Of a DNA stretch of 64,000 nt, positions 1 to 9,559 are shown one piece after another. The DNA comes from REEB426 sp964551975. Its GTDB lineage: Bacteria; Actinomycetota; Actinomycetes; S36-B12. The notes beneath the pieces are model-generated. The model was not told the origin of the DNA, made no database searches, and saw nothing but the letters and a program-made list of their open reading frames with translations. Positions within the stretch are counted from its first letter, which is position 1, and each line of letters begins with the position of its first letter. A program made the position numbers and the translations under genes. The stretch is from NCBI GenBank assembly GCA_964551975.1, contig CAZKFI010000001.1, positions 62,001 to 126,000 on the forward strand. The letters run 5' to 3'.

Positions 1-1010
1 TCGGGGTTGCCTACCTCATCACCCCGTGGAACTTTCCGGCAGCCATGGCTACCCGCAAGCTTGCGCCCGCACTCGCTGCCGGCTGCACCACCATCCTGAA
101 GCCCGCATCAGAGACTCCGCTCACCGCGCTGTGGATCGGTGAGGTCCTCCGGCGGGCCGGAGCCCCCGAGGGAGTCGTCAACATCATCACGACCTCGCGA
201 ACCGGCGATGTCTCGTCGGCGATCCTGGCTGACCCACGGGTTGCCACTCTGTCGTTCACTGGATCGACCTACGTCGGCAAGATGTTGCTCCACCAGACCG
301 CGGATCGCGTCCTGCGCTCGAGCATGGAGTTGGGTGGTAATGCCCCATTCCTGGTGCTTGAGGGTGCCGACGTCGACGCTGCCGTAGCTGGCGCGATGAT
401 CGCCAAGATGCGCAACGGCGGAGCCGCCTGCACTGCGGCGAATCGGTTCTACGTTCACCAGTCCCTTGCCGAGGCATTCACCGCAAAATTCGAGGCGGCC
501 CTCGCAGCCCTGCAGATCGGGCCCGGCACCGATGCGGCCAACGACCTGGGCGCCATGGTTAGTGTCAAGGAGCGGGACAAGATTCTGGAGTTGGTTGACG
601 AGGCTAGAGCCGAGGGCGTGCAGATCACCACCACCTCGACGGTGCCTGAACAGGGTGCCTTCATCGCCCCCATGATCGTCCGGGCCGTCGAACACGGGTC
701 AGCGCTGACTCGCAACGAGATTTTCGGACCCGTCGCTCCGATTGTGACCTTCGAGGATGAGGCGGAGGCCATCCGGATGGCCAACGACACGGAGTACGGG
801 CTCATCTCCTACGTCTACGCCGCCAATCCAGGGGTTGGGATCGGAGTCGCTCGGCAGATGGAGTCCGGGATGGTGGCCATCAATCGCGGCCTGGCCTCGG
901 ACCCGGCAGCCCCCTTCGGGGGCATGAAGGAGTCCGGTTTGGGCCGCGAGGGTGGGTTCGCCGGCATTCACGAGTTCCTGGAGATGCAGTACTTCGCGGT
1001 CGATCTCTAG
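1..1010 (+). CDS. Aldehyde dehydrogenase, succinate-semialdehyde type (5' partial)
   Basis: The reading frame is open to the left edge, so the N-terminus lies outside the window. What remains is the last two thirds of an NAD(P)-dependent aldehyde dehydrogenase: the PWNFP motif at the start, the catalytic Glu in MELGGNAPF and the nucleophile Cys in NGGAACTAANR. The end motif, KESGLGREGG, is close to GabD-type succinate-semialdehyde dehydrogenases. This class oxidises a semialdehyde to the acid in the cytoplasm; succinate would be a natural product next to the sdh operon that follows, but substrate cannot be proven from sequence. About 126 bases separate it from the next gene, so it is probably a separate transcript. 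Confident in family, moderate on substrate. Confidence 0.85.
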   Translation, partial: GVAYLITPWNFPAAMATRKLAPALAAGCTTILKPASETPLTALWIGEVLRRAGAPEGVVNIITTSRTGDVSSAILADPRVATLSFTGSTYVGKMLLHQTADRVLRSSMELGGNAPFLVLEGADVDAAVAGAMIAKMRNGGAACTAANRFYVHQSLAEAFTAKFEAALAALQIGPGTDAANDLGAMVSVKERDKILELVDEARAEGVQITTTSTVPEQGAFIAPMIVRAVEHGSALTRNEIFGPVAPIVTFEDEAEAIRMANDTEYGLISYVYAANPGVGIGVARQMESGMVAINRGLASDPAAPFGGMKESGLGREGGFAGIHEFLEMQYFAVDL

Positions 1011-1076
1011 GCGCCTGATCGGCACCCTGTGATCAACCTCCCACGGCGAGGCGGTGCGGGGCCCTGTGCCCGGGGC

Positions 1077-1082
1077 TAGATT
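1077..1082 (+). promoter_or_regulatory. Possible -10 element of the sdh operon
   Basis: TAGATT fits the actinobacterial TANNNT -10 and lies about 55 bases upstream of the GTG of the sdh membrane subunit. No clear -35 is visible. The rest of the 126-base gap (1011-1136) shows only short GC-rich partial inverted repeats and the ribosome site GAGAGGA at 1124-1130. Confidence 0.3.
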
Positions 1083-1136
1083 TGCCGAGGCCGCGTAGAA
1101 GCGGCTTCTGCGACACCTACGTCGAGAGGATTCGCC

Positions 1137-1949
1137 GTGAGCGGCGCTACCAGCACGATCCCCGCCGGCGCGCTCCCCGGTGAACAGCGGGCGGATATCC
1201 AGGCACGGACCCTGCGAACAGACCGATGGTGGATTCAGCCAGCCATCGTCTTCGGCAGCCTCATCGCCTTCATCATCTACTCCACCTGGCGAGCGTTCGA
1301 AAACGCTTACTACTACACGACCCCGCTGATCTCGCCGTTCTACTCACCCTGTCTGGCCACCGACTGCGTGCCTGGCTCGGCCGAGTGGACCCCGATCGGC
1401 TCCTGGTGGGTGCTGTCACCAGCGCTACTCATCCTGATCTTCCCCCTCGGCTTCCGGATGACCTGCTACTACTACCGCAAGGCCTACTACCGCTCCTTCT
1501 GGCTCTCCCCGCCCGCCTGTGCGGTCGCCGAGCCGCACAAGCGGTACACAGGCGAGACGCGGGCGCCGCTCATCCTGCAGAACAGCCACCGTTGGTTCTT
1601 CTTCGCCGGCTTGATCTTCAATGCGATCCTCACCTACGACGCGGTCATCGCCTTCCGCAATGCGGATGGCGAATGGGGCCACATGAGTGTGGGCACGCTC
1701 ATCCTCATTGCCAACGCGACACTGCTGTGGCTGTACTCCCTGTCCTGCCACACCTGCCGTCACGTCGTCGGAGGGCGGTTGAAGAACTTCTCCGCCCACC
1801 CGGTCCGCTATCGCTTCTGGACCTTCGTCTCGAAGTTGAACGCCCGGCACCCGAAGTTCGCCTGGGTCTCGCTCATCGGTGTTGCGCTGACCGATCTCTA
1901 CGTGCGACAGGTATCGAGCGGTTCCATCCCCAATTTCTACTTCTTCTAA
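1137..1949 (+). CDS. sdhC: Succinate dehydrogenase membrane anchor (Sdh1 type)
   Basis: This 270-residue protein with about five hydrophobic helices sits directly before the flavoprotein and iron-sulfur subunits. Its length and order match the single-anchor Sdh1 complex of mycobacteria (Rv0249c), which has no separate SdhD. It embeds the complex in the membrane and passes electrons to menaquinone. Visible features are the Tyr-rich MTCYYYRKAYYR segment and a Cys/His motif SCHTCRHVVGG, candidate cofactor ligands. The GTG start is chosen because GAGAGGA lies six bases upstream. A further Cys pair (SPCLATDC) lies in the first extracytoplasmic loop. Family assignment is strong given the neighbours; cofactor content is inference. 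Confidence 0.88.
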   Translation: MSGATSTIPAGALPGEQRADIQARTLRTDRWWIQPAIVFGSLIAFIIYSTWRAFENAYYYTTPLISPFYSPCLATDCVPGSAEWTPIGSWWVLSPALLILIFPLGFRMTCYYYRKAYYRSFWLSPPACAVAEPHKRYTGETRAPLILQNSHRWFFFAGLIFNAILTYDAVIAFRNADGEWGHMSVGTLILIANATLLWLYSLSCHTCRHVVGGRLKNFSAHPVRYRFWTFVSKLNARHPKFAWVSLIGVALTDLYVRQVSSGSIPNFYFF

Positions 1950-2014
1950 CAAGTCCCTTCACAGACAGCGACGCGATGCGCGAGAGCGCTCCAAATAGGT
2001 AGGCGAGGACGGCA

Positions 2015-3934
2015 ATGACTGAGATTGAGGTCCACAAGTACGACGTCGTGGTGATCGGCGCCGGTGGTGCCGGGTTGCGCGCAGCCATCGAGGCACGGGA
2101 GCTCGGCAAGTCCACCGCCATCATTTCGAAGTCCCTGTTTGGCAAGGCCCACACCGTGATGGCCGAGGGTGGCATCGCGGCCTCGATGGGTAACGTCAAC
2201 AGCAACGACAACTGGCAGGTGCACTTCCGCGACACGATGCGAGGCGGCAAGTTCCTCAACCACTACCGAATGGCCGAGCTACACGCCAAGGAAGCACCCG
2301 AGCGCGTCTGGGAACTCGAGGCATGGGGTGCGCTCTTTGATCGCACCAAGGACGGCAAGATCAGCCAGCGCAACTTCGGTGGGCATGAGTATCCGCGCCT
2401 TGCACACGTTGGGGATCGCACCGGCCTGGAATTGATCCGCACTCTGCAGCAACGCGTCGTTGCCATGCAGCAGGAAGACAAGCGCACTACCGGTGATTTC
2501 GAATCGAAACTGCGAGTGTTCGCCGAGTGCACGATCACCGACATCCTGCTCACCGGCAAGGGCAAGGACCGCCGGGTTGCGGGAGCGTTCGGCTATTGGC
2601 GGGAGTCCGGGCAGTTCGTACTCTTCGAGGCCCCAGCGGTGGTCATCGCCACGGGCGGGATCGGCAAGAGCTTCAAGGTCACCAGCAACTCCTGGGAATA
2701 CACCGGTGACGGTCATGCACTCGCCATGCGAGCCGGGGGTTCGTTGGTCAACATGGAATTCGTTCAGTTCCACCCAACGGGCATGGTCTGGCCGCCCAGC
2801 GTCAAGGGCATCCTGGTCACGGAGTCGGTTCGTGGTGATGGTGGCGTGCTCACCAACTCCGAGGGTCGCCGCTTCATGTTCGACTACATCCCCGAGGTCT
2901 TCAAGGCGCAGTACGCCACGACCGAGGAAGAGGCGGACCGTTGGTACACCGACCCAGACAACAACAAGCGACCACCGGAACTCCTCCCTCGCGATGAAGT
3001 CGCTCGTGCAATTAATGCCGAGGTCAAGGCCGGACGCGGCTCCCCGCACGGGGGCGTATTCCTCGACGTGTCCAAGCGCCTGCCGGCGGAAACGATCAAG
3101 GCGAAGTTGCCGAGCATGTGGCACCAGTTCAAAGAACTCGCGGATGTGGACATCACCGAGGAGCCGATGGAGGTAGGGCCCACCTGCCATTACGTCATGG
3201 GTGGGGTGGAGGTAGACCCAGACACCACCGGTGCGATCGGTGTCAATGGGCTGTTCTCTGCCGGTGAGGCGGCCGGCGGGCTGCACGGCTCGAACCGACT
3301 CGGCGGTAACTCCCTGTCGGACCTGTTGGTCTTCGGGCGGCGCGCCGGTCTCGGTGCCGCGGAATACGTGGACGCTTTGGACCGTGCCGGTCAGCGCCCG
3401 ACTCCGGAGCAGGCTGATGTGAATGCGGCAATGGCCGCTGCGCTCGCGCCATTCGAGCGTGATGCCAGTTCCGGCGAGAACCCCTTCACTATCCAGCACG
3501 AGCTTCAGCAGCTGATGAACGATCTGGTCGGCATCATTCGCACGGCCGATGAGATGGAACAGGCTCTGGTGCGGCTCGGTGAACTCAGGGCACGTGCGGC
3601 AAAGGTCGCCATTGGTGGCGGGCGCCCGTACAACCCCGGCTGGCACCTAGCGCTCGATCTGCAGAACATGCTGATTGTGTCGGATTGCATTGCCCGCTCG
3701 GCACTGGCCCGCGAGGAGTCCCGGGGTGGCCATACCCGCAATGACTTCCCGAAGATGGATCCGTCCTGGCGTGGTGTGAACTTGATCTGCCACCTCAAGG
3801 GGGACCAGGTCGAGGTGACCAAGCAGGAACTGCCATGGATGCCGGATGCACTGCTGGCCCTATTCGATCAAGGCGAGCTCAGCAAGTACCTGACGGATGT
3901 CGAGATGACCCAACTTCCCCGAGGAGCGGCGTAA
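2015..3934 (+). CDS. sdhA: Succinate dehydrogenase flavoprotein subunit
   Basis: SdhA of 639 residues, the usual length for the Sdh1 type. The N-terminal FAD-binding motif GAGGAGLRAA is at residues 15-24, and His46 in KAHTVMAEGG is the expected covalent FAD attachment site. Active-site motifs of the family are present (SVRGDGGVLTN, NRLGGNSLSDLL). It oxidises succinate to fumarate on the cytoplasmic side and hands electrons to SdhB. The ATG is preceded by AGGCGAGGA. Two bases separate its TAA from the ATG of sdhB, so the two are translated from one message with the membrane subunit 65 bases upstream. Nothing abnormal seen. Confidence 0.97.
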   Translation: MTEIEVHKYDVVVIGAGGAGLRAAIEARELGKSTAIISKSLFGKAHTVMAEGGIAASMGNVNSNDNWQVHFRDTMRGGKFLNHYRMAELHAKEAPERVWELEAWGALFDRTKDGKISQRNFGGHEYPRLAHVGDRTGLELIRTLQQRVVAMQQEDKRTTGDFESKLRVFAECTITDILLTGKGKDRRVAGAFGYWRESGQFVLFEAPAVVIATGGIGKSFKVTSNSWEYTGDGHALAMRAGGSLVNMEFVQFHPTGMVWPPSVKGILVTESVRGDGGVLTNSEGRRFMFDYIPEVFKAQYATTEEEADRWYTDPDNNKRPPELLPRDEVARAINAEVKAGRGSPHGGVFLDVSKRLPAETIKAKLPSMWHQFKELADVDITEEPMEVGPTCHYVMGGVEVDPDTTGAIGVNGLFSAGEAAGGLHGSNRLGGNSLSDLLVFGRRAGLGAAEYVDALDRAGQRPTPEQADVNAAMAAALAPFERDASSGENPFTIQHELQQLMNDLVGIIRTADEMEQALVRLGELRARAAKVAIGGGRPYNPGWHLALDLQNMLIVSDCIARSALAREESRGGHTRNDFPKMDPSWRGVNLICHLKGDQVEVTKQELPWMPDALLALFDQGELSKYLTDVEMTQLPRGAA

Positions 3935-3936
3935 CC

Positions 3937-4689
3937 ATGGGATACACGGCGAATTTCCGCGTATGGCGCGGGTTGGAAGGCGAAGGGGAGCTCGCGGACT
4001 ACTCGGTCGAGGTGAACGATGGCGAGGTTGTCCTCGACGTGATTCATCGGATCCAGGCGACCGAAGCTCCGGATCTGGCGGTGCGGTGGAACTGCAAGGC
4101 CGGGAAGTGCGGCTCCTGCAGCGCCGAGGTCAATGGCCGTCCGCGGCTGATGTGCATGACCCGGATGAACACCTTCGATCCCAGCGAGACGATCACGGTG
4201 ACCCCGCTGCGAACGTTTCCGAACATCCGCGACCTTGTGACCGATGTATCGTTCAACTACGTGAAGGGCCGCGAAGTTCCGGCCTTCCAGCCGCCCAAGG
4301 GACTCAAGCCGGGCGAGTACCGCATGCAGCAGGAGGACGTGGCACGCAGCCAGGAATTCCGTAAGTGCATTGAGTGCTTCCTCTGCCAGAACACCTGCCA
4401 CGCGATCCGTGATCACGAGAACAACATGGAGCACTTCGCTGGTCCACGCGTGCTCATGCGAGTGGCTGAGCTCGACATGCACCCGCTTGATACTGCGGAT
4501 CGTAAGCACGAGGCGCAGGAGGTACTCGGTCTCGGCTACTGCAATATCACCAAGTGCTGCACTGAGGTGTGTCCCGAACACATCAAGATCACCGACAACG
4601 CCCTCATTCCGCTCAAGGAGCGGGTCGTTGACGTCAAGTACGACCCGGTTCGCTGGCTCGGGTCGAAGATCCGCGTTCGTAAGTCCTAG
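3937..4689 (+). CDS. sdhB: Succinate dehydrogenase iron-sulfur subunit
   Basis: SdhB of 250 residues. The N-terminal ferredoxin domain shows the 2Fe-2S ligands in CKAGKCGSC with a later Cys in RLMC. The C-terminal domain shows [11 protein letters not shown] and CCTEVCPEH, ligands of the 4Fe-4S and 3Fe-4S clusters. It links FAD in SdhA to the membrane anchor. The start MGYTANFRV is chosen over an in-frame ATG 102 bases upstream because that one lies inside sdhA, while GAGGAGCGG stands just before this ATG. Length agrees with Rv0247c. Third gene of the sdhCAB operon. Confidence 0.97.
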   Translation: MGYTANFRVWRGLEGEGELADYSVEVNDGEVVLDVIHRIQATEAPDLAVRWNCKAGKCGSCSAEVNGRPRLMCMTRMNTFDPSETITVTPLRTFPNIRDLVTDVSFNYVKGREVPAFQPPKGLKPGEYRMQQEDVARSQEFRKCIECFLCQNTCHAIRDHENNMEHFAGPRVLMRVAELDMHPLDTADRKHEAQEVLGLGYCNITKCCTEVCPEHIKITDNALIPLKERVVDVKYDPVRWLGSKIRVRKS

Positions 4690-4730
4690 TCGCGGTCGCT
4701 AGCCTCGACCCACGATGGGTGAGGAGCGCC

Positions 4731-6317
4731 ATGAGTAAGGACCGCCAGACTGAATCCGGGTTGCCACTGCTGCCTGTCTACGGACCGGCGGCACTGGCTG
4801 ACTGGGATCCGGACACGCAACTCGGTGTACCCGGGCAGTACCCCTTCACCCGCGGGGTGTACCCCACGATGTACACCGGGCGTCCCTGGACCATGCGGCA
4901 GTACGCAGGCTTCGGCACGGCAGCCGAATCCAATGGGCGGTACCGCGAGTTGTTGGCGGCGGGTACCACCGGACTATCCGTAGCGTTCGACTTACCCACG
5001 CAGATGGGCTACGACTCCGACCATCCACTGGCTCATGGTGAAGTCGGCAAGGTCGGTGTTGCCATCGACTCCATTGACGACATGCGTGTGCTGTTCGACG
5101 GCATCGCCCTGGATCAGGTGTCGACGTCAATGACCATCAACTCCACCGCGGCCATCCTTTTGCTGCTGTACGAATTGGTGGCGGAAGAGCAGGGCGTGTC
5201 AGGTGCGGAATTGAATGGAACCATCCAAAACGATGTGCTCAAGGAGTACATCGCACGCGGCACCTATATCTACCCACCAGCGCCATCACTGCGCTTGATC
5301 ACCGACATCTTTACCTACTGCCGAGAGTCGATTCCCAAGTGGAACACGATCTCGATCTCCGGCTACCACATGGCCGAAGCGGGAGCGACCCCCGCGCAGG
5401 AAGTGGCATTCACTCTCGCTGACGGCATGGCGTATGTACAAGCTGCCATCGACTCAGGTCAGGACATCGATGATTTTGCTCCACGTCTGGCATTTTTCTT
5501 CGTCTCACGAACCACCTTCCTTGAGGAGGTGGCGAAGTTCCGAGCGGCCCGCCGGATGTGGGCGCGGATCATGCGTGATCATTTCGGTGCTCAGGATCCA
5601 AAGTCGTGGATGCTGCGCTTCCACACGCAGACTGCAGGTGTTCAACTCACGGCGCAACAGCCGGAGGTGAATCTGGTTCGGGTGGCCGTGCAGGGTCTGG
5701 CGGCCGTGATGGGCGGTACGCAATCCCTGCACACCAACTCGTTCGATGAGGCGATCGCCCTGCCGACAGCCAAGGCGGCTCGCCTTGCGCTTCGCACCCA
5801 ACAGGTATTGGCATACGAGACGGATGTGTGCGGCACCGTAGACCCGTTTGCTGGGAGTTACGTCATTGAGTCACTCACCGATGAGCTTGAGGAAGCCGCT
5901 ACTGCTCTCATCGCTCGCATCGATGAGTTGGGCGGTGCCGTCGCGGCAATCGAACAGGGATTCCAGAAGTCCGAGATCGAGCGCTCCGCTTACGAGGTAG
6001 CGCAGCAGATCGATGCGGGCGAGCGCGTCATCGTGGGTGTCAACCGGTTCACCATCGAGTCGGAGGAGCGCTACGAGCCACTGCGCGTGGACCCATCGAT
6101 CGAGGCTGAGCAGACCGAACGACTACGCACGCTGCGCGCAACAAGGGATCAAGGCGCGGTGGAGGCGGCACTAGCTGACGTGCGAGCAGCTGCCGAAGGG
6201 ACGGCAAATCTGTTGGTGCCAATGCGCCAGGCCCTTCGGGCACGTGCCACGGTCGGTGAGGTGTCCGATGCGCTGCGCTCGGTGTGGGGTCAGTACCGTC
6301 CAATTGACACGTTGTAA
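4731..6317 (+). CDS. Methylmalonyl-CoA mutase, catalytic subunit without B12 domain
   Basis: 528 residues covering only the TIM-barrel substrate domain of the acyl-CoA mutase family; the cobalamin-binding domain (DxHxxG) is absent, as in heteromeric enzymes where it is a separate small protein. The residues that mark methylmalonyl-CoA specificity are kept: Tyr in [10 protein letters not shown] and Arg in [12 protein letters not shown], where isobutyryl-CoA mutase has Phe and Gln. The enzyme interconverts methylmalonyl-CoA and succinyl-CoA. The ATG at 4731 is preferred to an in-frame GTG at 4719 because GAGGAG (4721-4726) precedes it. The B12-binding subunit is not in this window. The acyl-CoA carboxylase genes at 30-35 kb could supply methylmalonyl-CoA. 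Confidence 0.88.
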   Translation: MSKDRQTESGLPLLPVYGPAALADWDPDTQLGVPGQYPFTRGVYPTMYTGRPWTMRQYAGFGTAAESNGRYRELLAAGTTGLSVAFDLPTQMGYDSDHPLAHGEVGKVGVAIDSIDDMRVLFDGIALDQVSTSMTINSTAAILLLLYELVAEEQGVSGAELNGTIQNDVLKEYIARGTYIYPPAPSLRLITDIFTYCRESIPKWNTISISGYHMAEAGATPAQEVAFTLADGMAYVQAAIDSGQDIDDFAPRLAFFFVSRTTFLEEVAKFRAARRMWARIMRDHFGAQDPKSWMLRFHTQTAGVQLTAQQPEVNLVRVAVQGLAAVMGGTQSLHTNSFDEAIALPTAKAARLALRTQQVLAYETDVCGTVDPFAGSYVIESLTDELEEAATALIARIDELGGAVAAIEQGFQKSEIERSAYEVAQQIDAGERVIVGVNRFTIESEERYEPLRVDPSIEAEQTERLRTLRATRDQGAVEAALADVRAAAEGTANLLVPMRQALRARATVGEVSDALRSVWGQYRPIDTL

Positions 6318-6510
6318 TGCGATCCCAGCGAAACTGATCCGTGCCCGCTCAGCCCNNNNNNNNNNNNNNNNNNNNNNNNNNNNNNNNNNNNNNNNNNNNN
6401 NNNNNNNNNNNNNNNNNNNNNNNNNNNNNNNNNNNNNNNNNNNNNNNNNNNNNNNCAATTGACACGTTGTAATGCGATCCCAGCGAAACTGATCCGTGCC
6501 CGCTCAGCCC
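6301..6510. other. Assembly gap flanked by identical 55-bp ends
   Basis: One hundred N (6356-6455) are bounded by the same 55 bases on both sides (6301-6355 and 6456-6510). Two contigs ending in an exact 55-base overlap is what a de Bruijn assembler with k=55 produces when a join is written as a scaffold gap. Collapsing the overlap puts the mutase stop 23 bases before the mtnA GTG. I therefore expect no missing sequence here. Confidence 0.85.
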
Positions 6511-7545
6511 GTGCCTGAACAGCTACGCACACTCACCTGGGATAGCGAACGCAATGCACTGGTACTCCTAGACCAGACCGCTCTTCCCGGCGTCGAGACC
6601 ACAGTGATCTGTGGGGAGATCGACCCACTCATCGACGCCATCCAACGGCTAGTCGTACGCGGTGCACCGGCACTGGGTGCGGCCGGCGCTTACGGTGTGG
6701 TGTTGGTGCTGCAACAGGGTCAGGCGCAGGACTGGTCGCGAGCGCGCATCGAGATGGAGATCGAGCGCCTGCGGCAGGCGCGACCCACCGCGGTCAACCT
6801 CGCCTGGGGGGTCGACCGGGTGGCTGCCTACGTCGATATCGGCCTAGACGCAGTCCTTGCTCAGGCACATGCCGTAGCGGCCGAGGATGCAGCAGGAAAT
6901 CGCCACCTCTCCGAGTTGGGTGCCAACTGGATCCTCGAGCACGTTGATCGGTCGCCGTTGCGTGCCCTCACTCACTGCAATGCCGGAGCCCTGGCTACAA
7001 CGGAGTACGGCACTGCGCTGGGTGTTCTGCGAAGTCTCCATCAACGCGCTCCGTTGGAGATGGTCTATGCGGACGAGACGCGTCCGCTCCTCCAGGGATC
7101 CCGACTCACCGCATGGGAACTGCAGCGGGCTGGGATCCCCTGCCGGATCCAGGTCGATGGAGCTGCCGCATCGACGATCATGCGAGGGCTGGTTGACGTC
7201 GTAGTCATCGGAGCCGACCGCATTGCACGCAACGGCGATACAGCCAACAAGATTGGTTCAGTCGGTCTAGCTCTGGCCTGTCAGGCTGCAGGGATCCCCT
7301 TCGTCGTTGCCGCTCCATGGTCCACTGTCGACCTCGCCACTGCAGACGGCACCGGGATTCCCATCGAACTGCGTGACGGTGCTGAGATCACCCATTGGCT
7401 GGGTGAGCTGCGGGCACCGGGCGGCGTCGAGGGGTTCAATCCTGCCTTCGACGTGACCCCAGCCCACTACATTTCGGCCATCGTTACCGAACGGGGCGTC
7501 ATCGAGCCGGATGGAGTCACCCCCATCGAGGAGTTGCTGCCATGA
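6496..7545 (+). CDS. mtnA: S-methyl-5-thioribose-1-phosphate isomerase family (MtnA/DrdI)
   Basis: 349 residues, standard length for MtnA. Family residues are visible: RGAP at 55-58, catalytic Cys161 in HCNAGAL, ADETRP near 192 and catalytic Asp241 in GADRIARNGD. The enzyme converts 5-methylthioribose-1-phosphate (or 5-deoxyribose-1-phosphate in the DrdI branch) to the ribulose-1-phosphate. It overlaps the next gene by ATGA, and no other classical methionine-salvage gene (mtnB, mtnC, mtnD) follows. Instead an aldolase follows, which points to disposal via DHAP rather than the full methionine cycle. Start GTG is the first in frame after the mutase; no strong ribosome site is seen. Confidence 0.9.
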   Translation: MPAQPVPEQLRTLTWDSERNALVLLDQTALPGVETTVICGEIDPLIDAIQRLVVRGAPALGAAGAYGVVLVLQQGQAQDWSRARIEMEIERLRQARPTAVNLAWGVDRVAAYVDIGLDAVLAQAHAVAAEDAAGNRHLSELGANWILEHVDRSPLRALTHCNAGALATTEYGTALGVLRSLHQRAPLEMVYADETRPLLQGSRLTAWELQRAGIPCRIQVDGAAASTIMRGLVDVVVIGADRIARNGDTANKIGSVGLALACQAAGIPFVVAAPWSTVDLATADGTGIPIELRDGAEITHWLGELRAPGGVEGFNPAFDVTPAHYISAIVTERGVIEPDGVTPIEELLP

Positions 7546-9545
7546 CGAGTGCTGCGCAAGGCGAGGATCTCCAGTTGCACGCGCTAATCGAGCGCTCGCG
7601 CCTGATCGGTGCAGACGAATCACTCGTTGTCCTTGGCGGTGGCAACACCTCCGCCAAGGGTGAGGTCGTGGACCAACTGGGCAGGCGGCAATCGGTGCTG
7701 TGGGTCAAGGGTTCAGGTGCGCAGTTGCGCACTGCTGGGGCATCCGATTTTCCGGCCCTGCGGATGAACGACCTGCTGCCACTTCGCGAGTTCACCGAAC
7801 TCACCGACGATGCGATGCTGGATCTGGTCACCCAGGCCATGCTGGATCCAACAATGCGCCGGCCGTCAATCGAGACCCTGCTCCACGCCTTCCTGCCCTT
7901 TGCCCACATCGACCATGTCCATGCCGATGCAATCTGCACGCTCACCAACCATGACGAGGGTCGCCGGTTGGTGCGTGAAGCACTGGGCGATGAGTACGCC
8001 TACCTGGACTGGATGCGTCCAGGGTTCACCCTCAGCCGGCTCGTGGCGGAGCTTGCCCAGTACCAAGGAGTCGTACTCGCCCATCACGGCCTCGTGACCT
8101 GGGGGCCCGATTCCGCGACCTGCTGGCAGCGGACACAGGAGACGGTGCAGCGGGCCCGCGCATTCATCGATGCCTACGAGATCCGCACCCCCATAGCGCC
8201 CTCAGACCGAATCCCGGATCTGGATCCCGAGACCACGCGCTCGACCCTGCTGAAGCTGCGTGGTGCCATGGCGCCCACCGGTCGCCGAGTTCTGCGAATC
8301 GAACCTGGTGAACGGGCGCTGGCCGATCATCCGCAATTGGCCAAGATCGTGGCCGGTGGAGTCTCCAGTGCGGACCACATGCTCACCATCAAGCCGCGAT
8401 CGGCGATTCTTGCTGACGCAGATGATGGGCAAGAAATAGCGCAGGTGATCGCGGAATATGCCGATGCCTACCGCCACTACGTCGATCGCGCAGGTGGCGG
8501 TGATGTGCCGGTACTGCATGATCCGATGCCCAAGGTCGTCCTAGTTCCCGGCCTCGGCATGGTGACCAGCGGTCGCACAACCAGGGAGGCGCTCGAGGTG
8601 GCTCGCGTCGCCTCGCACACTCATCAGGTGGCCCGCGACATCGTCGAACGCTTCGGCCTTCCGGTACCGCTGACCGAAGCCGAGGAGTTCGCCTTCGACT
8701 ACTGGCCCCTTGAGGTCTACAAACTCACGCTGCGCAAACCCGCTGGCCCCCTCGCCGGCTTCGTCGCGGTGGTCACCGGTGCCGCCTCAGGTATCGGTCG
8801 AGGTATCGCCGAGTACCTGGCAGCTGCAGGCGCCAGCCTCGTACTCGCCGATCTGACCAACGAGCGACTCGCTGAGGTAGCCGCTGCCATCACCACTGCA
8901 GGTGGGTCTGAACCTGAACTCGTCGTGGGCGATCAATCTGATCCAGGGGTCGTAGAGATGACCATCGACCGAGCCGTGGACGCTTTCGGTGGCGTCGATG
9001 GCGTGGTGGTGAACGCTGGGATCGCCGCCGCAGGCCGACTGACGGATCTGACCCTCGACGAGTGGGAACGTGCGCAGCGGGTTAACTTGACCAGTGCCTT
9101 CCTCATCACCCAGCAGGCCCTACGTCGGATGCGTCAGCAGGGCTGCGGCGGCAGCATCGTGTACATCGCGAGCAAGAATGCGTTCGGACCTGGTGCGGGA
9201 TTCGGTGCCTACTCGGTCTCAAAGGCCGGCATGATCCAGCTCATGCGGATTGCGGCGCTGGAAGGTGGCGCAGACGGCGTTCGAGCCAATGCAGTGAATC
9301 CCGATGCAGTCTTCGATAACTCCCGGCTATGGGAGGGTGGAATTCGCGAGGAGCGTGCGGCTGCGCACGGTATTGCGCCGGAGGAACTCCAGGAGTTCTA
9401 CGCTGCGCGCAACCTGTTGCACCGCCAGGTCAGCACTGCTGACGTCGCCGCCGCAGTGGCCTTCCTCCTTTCCGACGCATCGTCCCGGACAACGGGTGCG
9501 GTCCTACCGGTGGACGGCGGAGTGGCCGCCGCCTTCCCGCGCTAA
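7542..9545 (+). CDS. Bifunctional class II aldolase / short-chain dehydrogenase
   Basis: 667 residues in two parts. Residues 1 to about 230 are a class II (zinc) sugar-phosphate aldolase with SIETLLHAF, HVDHVHADA and HHGLVTWG supplying acid and metal ligands. From about residue 405 there is an SDR domain with the NAD motif TGAASGIG and catalytic YSVSK near residue 557. The fusion resembles RhaEW (rhamnulose-1-phosphate aldolase/lactaldehyde dehydrogenase). In this operon, behind mtnA and before an MTA deaminase, a better substrate guess is 5-methylthioribulose- or 5-deoxyribulose-1-phosphate, giving DHAP plus an aldehyde that the SDR half would oxidise or reduce. Domain calls are firm; the substrate is inference. 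Confidence 0.85.
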   Translation: MTSAAQGEDLQLHALIERSRLIGADESLVVLGGGNTSAKGEVVDQLGRRQSVLWVKGSGAQLRTAGASDFPALRMNDLLPLREFTELTDDAMLDLVTQAMLDPTMRRPSIETLLHAFLPFAHIDHVHADAICTLTNHDEGRRLVREALGDEYAYLDWMRPGFTLSRLVAELAQYQGVVLAHHGLVTWGPDSATCWQRTQETVQRARAFIDAYEIRTPIAPSDRIPDLDPETTRSTLLKLRGAMAPTGRRVLRIEPGERALADHPQLAKIVAGGVSSADHMLTIKPRSAILADADDGQEIAQVIAEYADAYRHYVDRAGGGDVPVLHDPMPKVVLVPGLGMVTSGRTTREALEVARVASHTHQVARDIVERFGLPVPLTEAEEFAFDYWPLEVYKLTLRKPAGPLAGFVAVVTGAASGIGRGIAEYLAAAGASLVLADLTNERLAEVAAAITTAGGSEPELVVGDQSDPGVVEMTIDRAVDAFGGVDGVVVNAGIAAAGRLTDLTLDEWERAQRVNLTSAFLITQQALRRMRQQGCGGSIVYIASKNAFGPGAGFGAYSVSKAGMIQLMRIAALEGGADGVRANAVNPDAVFDNSRLWEGGIREERAAAHGIAPEELQEFYAARNLLHRQVSTADVAAAVAFLLSDASSRTTGAVLPVDGGVAAAFPR

Positions 9546-9559
9546 TCGGTGATTCAGCG

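Noticed and set aside
2279..3646. Long open frame (455 codons) antisense to sdhA
   Set aside because: It mirrors the codon structure of a well-supported gene on the other strand, has no recognisable motif and no start context; a common effect in GC-rich DNA.
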